Assembly: GCA_002995625.1 (NCBI GenBank)
Contig: PVBP01000026.1
Coordinates: forward strand, 1-33,872
DNA: 33,872 bases
Direction: 5' to 3'
From: Lysobacteraceae bacterium
GTDB lineage: Bacteria > Pseudomonadota > Gammaproteobacteria > Xanthomonadales > Ahniellaceae
The notes beneath the pieces are model-generated. The model had not been told where the DNA came from. It did no database searches and was given only the letters and a program-made list of their open reading frames with translations. A program made the translations under genes and the position numbers. Within the stretch, counting starts at the first letter, position 1. Each line of letters begins with the position of its first letter. Shown here in pieces: positions 28,186 through 33,872 of the stretch.

Positions 28186-28215
28186 TCGCCGGCTGTCCCT
28201 CACCGAGCCACCGCC

Positions 28216-28701
28216 ATGACCGAATCCGCCGCGCGCGTCGTCACCTTCCACTACACCGTGCGCGAGGCCGGCGGCGAGGAGGTCCAGTCCTCCCGCGGCG
28301 GCGAGCCGATGGCGGTGCTGCTCGGCGCCGGCAACCTGATCCCGGGCGTCGATGCGGCGCTCGCGGGCATGTCGGTCGGCGAGGCGCGGACCGTCGAGAT
28401 CCCGCCGGAGCAGGGCTACGGGCGCCGTGACGAGGCCCTGGTGCAGCGCGTGCCGCGCAAGCACTTCGACAAGGTCCCGAATCTCGCGCCCGGCATGCAG
28501 CTGATGGCCAACGGCGCGCAGGGCCCGCAGGTGGTCACCGTGGTCAAGGTCGGGATGAGCGTGGTCGACGTCGACCTGAACCATCCGCTGGCCGGCAAGA
28601 CGCTCGAGTTCGACCTCGAGGTCACCGATTCGCGCGAGGCCACCGCCGAGGAGATCGCGCACGGCCACGCGCACGGCCCGGGCGGGCACGCGCACGACTG
28701 A
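28216..28701 (+). CDS. slyD: FKBP-type peptidyl-prolyl isomerase, SlyD-like
   Basis: This 161-aa protein has the SlyD order. The FKBP core starts RVVTFHYTVREAGGEEVQSS, with LLGAGNLIPGVDAALAGMSVGE and VEIPPEQGYGRRDEALVQRVPR. The insert-in-flap chaperone domain follows (about residues 75-125, including VDVDLNHPLAGKTLEFDLEV). The tail is His-rich and should bind metal (HGHAHGPGGHAHD). It is a cytoplasmic foldase/chaperone, and SlyD proteins also deliver nickel to hydrogenase, which is family knowledge only. It lies 30 bp after the arginase-type gene and may be cotranscribed. A strong hairpin follows its stop. Confidence 0.92.
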   Translation: MTESAARVVTFHYTVREAGGEEVQSSRGGEPMAVLLGAGNLIPGVDAALAGMSVGEARTVEIPPEQGYGRRDEALVQRVPRKHFDKVPNLAPGMQLMANGAQGPQVVTVVKVGMSVVDVDLNHPLAGKTLEFDLEVTDSREATAEEIAHGHAHGPGGHAHD

Positions 28702-28706
28702 TCTCG

Positions 28707-28726
28707 GCGCCGCCTTCGGGCGGCGC
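28707..28726 (+). terminator. Hairpin terminator after slyD
   Basis: GCGCCGCC-TTCG-GGCGGCGC, an 8-bp GC stem with a TTCG tetraloop, lies 5 bp after the slyD stop. It is followed by ACACACG rather than a T-tract, so it may be only a weak intrinsic terminator. Confidence 0.55.
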
Positions 28727-28764
28727 ACACACGCCGTTGCCGCGCCGGGCGCGAGACTGCCGGG

Positions 28765-30342
28765 ATGGTCCCATCGATCCCGCGCCCGCTCCGCCACCTC
28801 GTCGTCGTCCTCGGCGACCAGCTGGACCCCGAGTCCTCGGCGCTCGTCGACTTCGACCCGGCGCAGGACGCGGTCTGGATGGCCGAGGTGCCGGCCGAGG
28901 CGACCCACGTGTGGTCGCACAAGGCCCGGATCGCGCTGTTCCTCGCGGCGATGCGCCACTTCCGCGACGCGCAGCGCGCGCTCGGCCGCGCGGTGCGCTA
29001 TCGCGAGCTCGGCGCCGATCCCGAAGCGACGCTGGCCGAGGCGCTGGCGGCCGATGTCGCGGCGCTGCGGCCGCGGCGCGTGATCGCCGTCCGCCCGGGC
29101 GAATGGCGGCTGGCCGAGCAACTGCCGGCGGCGGTGCGCGCGGCGGGCAGCGATTGGGCCGAGCGCACCGACACCCACTTCCTGGCCACGCCCAAGGAGT
29201 TCGCCACGTGGGCGAAGGGCCGCAAGGAGCTGCGGCTCGAGTTCTTCTACCGCCACATGCGGCGCCGCGAGCGCGTGCTGATGGACGGCGATCAGCCGGT
29301 CGGGGGCCGCTGGAACTTCGACGCCGAGAACCGGAGCGGCTTCGATGCCCGCGGGCCGGGACTCGTGCCCGCGCCGCGGGCCTTTCCGCCCGACGCGACC
29401 ACGCGCGCGGTGCTCGATCTCGTCGCCGCGCGCTTCGGCGATCACCCGGGCTCGCTCGCGCGCTTCGACTGGCCGGTGACGCCGGCCGAGGCCGAGGCCG
29501 CGCTCGAGGACTTCATCGCGCATCGCCTGCCGCTCTTCGGGCGGTACCAGGACGCGATGTGGACCGGCGAGGCGTGGCTCTGGCATTCGCGGCTGTCGGC
29601 GGCGATGAACCTGAAGCTGCTGCACCCGCGGCGCGTGATCGACGCCGCGGTCGCGGCCCACGCGGCGGGCGCGGCGCCGATCGAGGCGGTCGAGGGCTTC
29701 GTCCGCCAGGTGCTCGGCTGGCGCGAGTACGTGCGCGGCGTCTACTGGCTGCGGATGCCGCGCTTCTCGCAGGACAACGCGCTCGGGGCGACGGCCGCAC
29801 TGCCGGGCTTCTACTGGACCGGCGACACCGACATGGCGTGCCTCAGGCACGCGATCGGCCAGACCCTCGAGTACGGCTACGCGCACCACATCCAGCGGCT
29901 GATGGTGACGGGGCTCTTCGCGCTGCTCTACGGCGTGCGTCCGGAGGACGTGCACCGCTGGTACCTCGCGGTCTATGTCGATGCGGTCGAGTGGGTCGAG
30001 CTGCCGAATACGCTCGGCATGTCGCAGTACGCCGACGGCGGCCACATGGTCTCGAAGCCCTACGCCGCGAGCGGCCGCTACATCGAGCGGATGTCGAACT
30101 ACTGCGCCGGCTGCCGATTCCGTCCCGACGAGGCCACCGGGCCGCGGGCCTGTCCGTTCACGACGCTGTACTGGGACTTCCTCGACCGCCACCGCGCGCG
30201 CTTCGCGCGCCACCCGCGCACGGCGCTGCAGTGGAAGAACCTCGAACGGCTCGGCGAGGCGCGACTCGCCGAGATCCGTGCCGAGGCGGGGCGCCTGCGG
30301 CAGCGGATCGCGGGCGAGGGCAGGACTCCGCCCGATCGGTGA
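28765..30342 (+). CDS. Iron-sulfur bacterial cryptochrome/photolyase (PhrB type)
   Basis: This 525-aa flavoprotein belongs to the FeS-BCP group. The N-terminus (LRHLVVVLGDQLDPESSAL) is the group-typical Rossmann domain. Catalytic-domain segments are ALWHSRLSAAMNLKLLHPRRV-like helices, VLGWREYVRGVYW, TLEYGYAHHIQRLMV and NTLGMSQYADGGHM. Four Cys, C359, C447, C450 and C463, have exactly the spacing (88, 3, 13) of the 4Fe-4S ligands in Agrobacterium PhrB. It probably repairs (6-4) photoproducts in blue light with FAD; a signalling role is possible but less likely. It begins a separate unit after the slyD terminator. Confidence 0.93.
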   Translation: MVPSIPRPLRHLVVVLGDQLDPESSALVDFDPAQDAVWMAEVPAEATHVWSHKARIALFLAAMRHFRDAQRALGRAVRYRELGADPEATLAEALAADVAALRPRRVIAVRPGEWRLAEQLPAAVRAAGSDWAERTDTHFLATPKEFATWAKGRKELRLEFFYRHMRRRERVLMDGDQPVGGRWNFDAENRSGFDARGPGLVPAPRAFPPDATTRAVLDLVAARFGDHPGSLARFDWPVTPAEAEAALEDFIAHRLPLFGRYQDAMWTGEAWLWHSRLSAAMNLKLLHPRRVIDAAVAAHAAGAAPIEAVEGFVRQVLGWREYVRGVYWLRMPRFSQDNALGATAALPGFYWTGDTDMACLRHAIGQTLEYGYAHHIQRLMVTGLFALLYGVRPEDVHRWYLAVYVDAVEWVELPNTLGMSQYADGGHMVSKPYAASGRYIERMSNYCAGCRFRPDEATGPRACPFTTLYWDFLDRHRARFARHPRTALQWKNLERLGEARLAEIRAEAGRLRQRIAGEGRTPPDR

Positions 30343-30430
30343 TCCGTGCTCTCGCCGGGTCACGGGGCGCGACGCTCTCCGACGCGGTCGCGGGGCGACC
30401 TGTCTCGGCGGGGAGTCGGGAGACGCCGGT

Positions 30431-31261
30431 TCACGGCGCTTCGAAACCGTCCGAGAACAGCGGATCGGGCAGCGGGCCGGTCGCCGCGGCGCGGTGGAAG
30501 CCCCCGCGCAGCTCGTAGCTCGCGCTCGACATCGCCGCGCCGGCATCGGGCTGGCCGATCGTCGCGTCGAGCGTGTAGCTTGCGCTGGTCGATCGCTGCG
30601 CGCCGCCGTCGATCGTCTGCCGCGGGATCTGGTAGCTCGCGCTCGACGACTGCGCGAGCGAGACGCCGGGCGCGCCAAGCCACACCAACGCGATTGCGAG
30701 GCCGCTCAGGACCGGTAGGAGCGACCGCAGGTCGCGATCGGCGCGGCGCTGCGTTCGGGCGCCAGCCCCATTGCTGTGGCAATCGCGAGCTTCGCTCGCT
30801 CCTACGGCTCCTGCGACGGCGAACGGCGGTTGCGGTAGGAGCGACCGCAGGTCGCGATCGGCACGGCGCTGCGTTCGGGCGCCAGCTCCATCGCTGTCGC
30901 GATCGCGAGCTTCGCTCGCTCCTACGGCGCCTGCGACGGCGAATGGCGATTGCGGTAGGAGCGACCGCAGGTCGCGATCGGCGCGGCGCTGCGTTCGGGC
31001 GCCAGCTCCATCGCTGTCGCGATCGCGAGCTTCGCTCGCTCCTACGACGGCGAACGGCGGTTGCCGTAGGAGCGACCGCAGGTCGCGATCGGCGCGGCGC
31101 TGCGTTCGGGCGCCAGCTCCATCGCTGTCGCGATCGCGAGCTTCGCTCGCTCCTACGACGGCGAACGGCGGTTGCCGTAGGAGCGACCGCAGGTCGCGAT
31201 GCATCGCCAGCACGCTGGCGCCGCGAAGCAGCGAGTGCTTCAGGATCAAGGGGCCGTCCAT
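30431..31261 (-). CDS. Secreted protein with REP-encoded N-terminal insertion and DGFE tail
   Basis: The last 90 residues look like an ordinary secreted protein: signal peptide LLPVLSGLAIALVWLGAPGV, then SASYQIPRQTIDGGA, STSASYTLDATIGQPDAG and SSASYELRGGFHRAA, and the tail DPLFSDGFEAP. The open frame runs upstream through a REP array to an ATG at 31261 that is one base from the S74-type stop (TGA-G-ATGG). That same junction precedes the similar gene at 33705. If this start is used, about 165 residues of 37- or 40-aa repeats (DRDLRSLL ... GAGARTQRRA) precede the signal peptide, which should impair export. No ATG lies in frame between the array and the signal peptide. The gene may therefore be damaged, or initiate at a non-ATG codon. 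The DGFE tail recurs at 33346. Confidence 0.55.
   Translation of the reverse strand: MDGPLILKHSLLRGASVLAMHRDLRSLLRQPPFAVVGASEARDRDSDGAGARTQRRADRDLRSLLRQPPFAVVGASEARDRDSDGAGARTQRRADRDLRSLLPQSPFAVAGAVGASEARDRDSDGAGARTQRRADRDLRSLLPQPPFAVAGAVGASEARDCHSNGAGARTQRRADRDLRSLLPVLSGLAIALVWLGAPGVSLAQSSSASYQIPRQTIDGGAQRSTSASYTLDATIGQPDAGAAMSSASYELRGGFHRAAATGPLPDPLFSDGFEAP
30715..31201. repeat. Array of GTAG-type REP palindromes, five forward and four inverted
   Basis: Five copies of GTAGGAGCGACCGCAGGTCG-CGATC start at 30715, 30835, 30955, 31066 and 31177. Four inverted partners, GTAGGAGCGAGCGAAGCTCG-CGATC on the other strand, lie at 30781-30805, 30901-30925, 31021-31045 and 31132-31156. Each folds into a hairpin with a 3-nt loop. 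The period is 120 bp for the first two units and 111 bp for the other two, the difference being a 9-nt spacer deletion. The form (GTAG start, paired orientations) fits BIMEs mobilised by REP-associated tyrosine transposases. No such transposase gene lies in the window. The array is open in the minus-strand reading frame. Confidence 0.9.
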
Positions 31262-31262
31262 C

Positions 31263-33260
31263 TCACCGCCGCTGCTCGCCCGCGCGGCTCGAGATCAGAG
31301 ACTCGAGGCGCTCGAGACGTGCGCGGAGTTCGGCGTTCTCGTCGATGATGCGCTGCTGCGCATCCCGCAGCTCGGCCGCCTCGGCGCGCAGCGCCGCATT
31401 CTCGGCGGCGACCCGAGTCTGACCCGCCCTCAGTTCGGCGTTCTCGGCCTCCAGCGCCGCGATCCGCGCGCTCTGTCCGCCGTCGATCGCCGCGCTCTCG
31501 GCACGCAGCTCGCGCAGCGCCTCGACCGTCAGCGCCTCGAAACCGCGCGGCCCGACCGTCTTGTAGCCGTCGGCGCCCTCCGACACCCAGTCCGGGAACA
31601 CCCGCTCGACCTCCTGCGCGATGAAGCCGACCTGCGGGCCGGGCAGGTACATCGCCTTCGGCGTCACCTCGGGCCGGTACGCGTAGCGCACGCCGCGCAG
31701 CTGCAGCAGCCGGTCGAGAGTGCCGGCCAGCGGTTCGACGTTCGCCTTGAGCCGCGCATCCGACGGCACCGCCCACGCGCCACCCCCTGGCTTGAAGGCC
31801 TGGGCCGTGACCGAGAAGTCACCGTTCGAAGCGAGCAGGATCCGATCGATGGAGCTGATGCCGCTGTACTGGGCGATCCGGAACTCCGCGGCACCCGCCG
31901 TCGGCAGCATCGTGAGGTTGATCCCGCGATCGTGCGAGGCCGAACGCAAGTACACGTCGACGTTTTCGTTCGGGCCGGTGCGGCTGCGGAACACCGCCTC
32001 GATGCCGGTCGGGATCGCGTTGGTGTTGAAGCCAAAGCCGCCGTCGGCGCGGATCAGGAACTGGTTCTCGCCCGTCGATACGAAGTTCGCGGCCTGACTG
32101 TCGCCCCAGACGAAAGTGCCTCGGTCGCCAACGCCGCCCGGATAGGTCAGGCCGCTGCACGCTCCCGTGCCTCCGGGGTCGGATGCCGGCCGGACCTTGG
32201 CCAGCCGTCCGCCGGCCCACGAGTAGTTGGCGCCCGCGCAGTTCTGCGCGCCCCCGCCGACGGTGCTGACGTAGCCGCTCGCGTGGTTGCTCAAACCTCC
32301 GCCGACGGTACTGACGTCTCCGCTCGCGAGGTTCTGCTGCCCGCCACCGACGGTACCTGCCCCCCCGGTGGCCGAGTTGGATAGGCCCCCGCCGACGGTA
32401 CTGGAGTCGCCGCTGGACAGGTTTTGATTCCCTCCGCCGACGGTGCCGAAAAAGCCGCTCGTGGCATTGGCTTCGCCGCCGCTCACGGTGCTTCCGAAGC
32501 CGCTCGCGGTGTTTGCAATGCCGCCGCCCACGGTCGCGAAGGGGGCGTCGGCGGTCGTGCTCAGATTGTTTCCAGCGCGGTTGCCATAGCCCCCGCCGAC
32601 CGTGCCGTAGTGATCCGTCACCCGATTGGGGGCCTCGTCGGCGTAGTTCGGATCACTGTCCCCGCTCGGCACCCCGCCACCGGAGATGGTCGCGCCACGA
32701 ACACCGGCGGTGACGTTGTTCACACTCGAACCGGCGATCACGTTCGCGGTGATCGGATTGCCACCGAACAGGATCGTCGATGGCTCGATCCGCAGGCTCT
32801 GCGCATCCCGCGTGCGCACGACGAAGGGCTGCGCATCGGTCGTGCCGATGAAGTTCGTCGAAGGATTGCTGCCCGAATCCCCGGTCGTGCTCCAGCACGC
32901 CCCGATCAGCGGCGCCGCGATCACCTTCGCGCGGCCAGGGATCGCCGCGAAGTCCGCCTCGCCCGCGGCCCGCACCGCGACCTCGAGCCAGACCGCATCG
33001 GCCGCGACCAGCGGCAGCTCCACGTCCAGCCGGAAACGGCCGTCCCGGACCTCGACCCCCTCGAAGGTCACCGGCGCGGCCAGCGTCGCACCGAGCCGCT
33101 CGTGACCATAGGGCGCGAGCTTGAGGTCATAGCGCCCATCGGCCGGCTTGCCGCCATCGTCGAGCCGGCCTTCGTAGACGAAACGCGCGGCCAGCGCCGC
33201 AGGACTGGCCAGCGCCACCGCCAGCGCCACGACCAGTGCATGATGGATCGGGTGTCGCAT
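31263..33260 (-). CDS. Secreted YadA-head-like protein with C-terminal peptidase S74 chaperone domain
   Basis: This 665-aa protein has a signal peptide (ALVVALAVALASPAALA). About 120 residues of beta-rich domain follow, and a region of head-type repeats (GTVGGGxxNxASG, about residues 220-345) with the left-handed-roll look of YadA-like adhesins. The S74 intramolecular-chaperone domain follows at about 495-605: SDARLKANVEPLAGTLDRLL with the Ser and Lys of the self-cleavage dyad, then VGFIAQEVERVFPDWVSEG and ALTVEALRELRAE. A Glu/Ala/Arg coiled coil ends the protein (AENAALRAEAAELRDAQQRI). In phage tail spikes S74 domains trimerise the fibre and cut themselves off. AGGAGG lies 8 nt before the ATG at 33260. 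Confidence 0.85.
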   Translation of the reverse strand: MRHPIHHALVVALAVALASPAALAARFVYEGRLDDGGKPADGRYDLKLAPYGHERLGATLAAPVTFEGVEVRDGRFRLDVELPLVAADAVWLEVAVRAAGEADFAAIPGRAKVIAAPLIGACWSTTGDSGSNPSTNFIGTTDAQPFVVRTRDAQSLRIEPSTILFGGNPITANVIAGSSVNNVTAGVRGATISGGGVPSGDSDPNYADEAPNRVTDHYGTVGGGYGNRAGNNLSTTADAPFATVGGGIANTASGFGSTVSGGEANATSGFFGTVGGGNQNLSSGDSSTVGGGLSNSATGGAGTVGGGQQNLASGDVSTVGGGLSNHASGYVSTVGGGAQNCAGANYSWAGGRLAKVRPASDPGGTGACSGLTYPGGVGDRGTFVWGDSQAANFVSTGENQFLIRADGGFGFNTNAIPTGIEAVFRSRTGPNENVDVYLRSASHDRGINLTMLPTAGAAEFRIAQYSGISSIDRILLASNGDFSVTAQAFKPGGGAWAVPSDARLKANVEPLAGTLDRLLQLRGVRYAYRPEVTPKAMYLPGPQVGFIAQEVERVFPDWVSEGADGYKTVGPRGFEALTVEALRELRAESAAIDGGQSARIAALEAENAELRAGQTRVAAENAALRAEAAELRDAQQRIIDENAELRARLERLESLISSRAGEQRR

Positions 33261-33345
33261 CGGAAAGTCCTCCTGTCGTGATCAAGCATCGGATGACCGT
33301 GGCGTCCGCTCCGGCCCCACCGGCACCGGCGCGACGTCGCGGCGT

Positions 33346-33705
33346 TCAGGGTCCCTCGAAGCCATCGGCGAAGACCGGATCGGGAAACGGGTCACAGCCC
33401 ACCGCCGGCACGTGCACCGCCTTCAGCGCATAGCGTCCGTCGGCCGACCGCGCCTCCGGCGCCGACCGTGCGCGCGCATCGAGCGCGAAGCGCCCGCAGG
33501 CACTGACCGCCAGCGGCCGCAGTTCCGCCTCGAGCCGGAAGCGCGATGGCGCGGCCGCATCGCCAGCGGCCATGAGCCCGGGCGACAGCAGCAGCACCGT
33601 CACGACCGCGATCCAACGACCAGGCGTGGACGCCGGGTGCGCCCGGCGGCGGTCGCGACGCTGCACCGCAGGCCCATCGGCGCTGCGGGATCGGATGCTC
33701 GCCAT
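33346..33705 (-). CDS. Small secreted protein with DGFE tail
   Basis: This 119-aa protein has an unusually long basic N-terminus (about 28 residues) ahead of a hydrophobic export segment (WIAVVTVLLLSPGLMAAG). The mature part (RFRLEAELRPLAVSACGRFA, ARSADGRYALKAVHVPAVGC) has two Cys and ends DPFPDPVFADGFEGP, like the 30431 gene. Its ATG is one base after the upstream stop (TGA-G-ATGG). A palindrome (CGCCGGG-TGCG-CCCGGCG, 33631-33648) lies in the basic N-terminal region, the same position as the REP array in the 30431 gene. No function is known. Confidence 0.7.
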   Translation of the reverse strand: MASIRSRSADGPAVQRRDRRRAHPASTPGRWIAVVTVLLLSPGLMAAGDAAAPSRFRLEAELRPLAVSACGRFALDARARSAPEARSADGRYALKAVHVPAVGCDPFPDPVFADGFEGP

Positions 33706-33706
33706 C

Positions 33707-33872
33707 TCAGCGCTCCCCGCCAGCGCGGCCGGCGATCAGCGATTCGAGGCGCTCCAGACGGGCACGGTACTCGGCGTCCCGACGATTCAGTTCGGCGCGC
33801 AGCGCCGCATTCTCGGCCTCCAGCGCCGCGATCCGGGCGCTCTGTCCGCCGTCGATTGCCGCGCTCTCGGCG
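33707..33872 (-). CDS. C-terminus of a second S74/coiled-coil protein (partial)
   Basis: The minus strand from the window edge to the stop at 33707 reads ESAAIDGGQSARIAALEAEN and then a coiled coil ending LERLESLIAGRAGGER. It is nearly identical in plan to the end of the 665-aa protein (SAAIDGGQSARIAALEAEN ... LERLESLISSRAGEQRR). This is therefore a tandem paralogue whose main part lies beyond the window. It precedes the DGFE-tail gene at 33705 by one base. Confidence 0.75.
   Translation of the reverse strand, partial: AESAAIDGGQSARIAALEAENAALRAELNRRDAEYRARLERLESLIAGRAGGER

Noticed and set aside
28180-30678. Open frame of 832 codons opposite slyD and the photolyase gene
   Set aside because: Compositional shadow; both plus-strand genes have complete motifs.
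30715-31201. CRISPR-like regular repeats
   Set aside because: Repeats are palindromic, occur in alternating orientation, and the intervening sequences are themselves conserved between units, so there are no unique spacers; this is a REP/BIME array.
31263-33260. Prophage tail-fibre gene suggested by the S74 domain
   Set aside because: The protein has a Sec signal peptide and no other phage gene is near; S74 domains also occur in secreted bacterial proteins.

Overview
This window is high-GC bacterial chromosome from a Gram-negative organism. A TonB-dependent receptor, two lipoproteins with lipoboxes and an efflux adaptor subunit all imply an outer membrane. Clues to lineage are the gammaproteobacterial ilvG-ilvM type acetolactate synthase, translated-leader attenuators on leu and ilv, GTAG-type REP palindromes and secreted proteins ending in a 'FxDGFE' tail. 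Together they suggest Gammaproteobacteria, probably near Xanthomonadales/Lysobacterales. The lineage is an inference; no marker RNA gene is present.

Layout. 1-465 (-): truncated HlyD-type efflux adaptor. 569-2239 (+): urocanate hydratase hutU with no other hut gene nearby. 2328-3203: a small secreted protein and a small membrane protein, convergent. 3583-7881 (+): a large TonB-dependent receptor, a terminator, then a cyclophilin-type lipoprotein. 7961-11909: an NMT1/ThiY-like ABC importer on the minus strand, whose binding-protein gene is separated from the permease and ATPase genes by an oppositely oriented secreted beta-helix-like gene. 12025-12909 (+): a PhzF-family isomerase. 12910-17518 (-): leuA-leuC-leuD-leuB. 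17907-18419 (+): dps. 18825-26123 (+): ilvD-ilvC-ilvG/B-ilvM-ilvE-ilvA. 26317-30342: NlpC/P60 lipoprotein, arginase-superfamily protein, SlyD and an Fe-S photolyase. 30431-33872 (-): a tandem surface-protein locus in which peptidase-S74-type proteins alternate with short secreted proteins ending in DGFE, one of them carrying an in-frame array of REP palindromes.

The centre holds a complete branched-chain amino acid pathway. IlvA makes 2-oxobutyrate; IlvG/M, IlvC, IlvD and IlvE make isoleucine and valine; LeuA, LeuCD and LeuB divert 2-ketoisovalerate to leucine. Each operon is preceded by an unannotated leader peptide (38 codons with 7 Leu in 9 residues for leu; 45 codons with a Val/Leu/Ile run for ilv), a competing stem and a GC-rich hairpin, which together look like ribosome-mediated attenuators. 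Both have the same promoter layout, TTGACA-N18-TAnnnT, with the leader ATG only 6-7 nt past the -10 box, so both leader transcripts should be leaderless or nearly so. A 31-nt segment after each hairpin matches at 25 positions, suggesting the two control regions are duplicates.

The other unusual region is the right end. There the junction TGA-G-ATGG recurs between each S74-type gene and the DGFE-tail gene behind it. In one of these genes five forward and four inverted GTAG-type REPs lie between the start codon and the signal peptide, in units of 120 or 111 bp that keep the frame open.
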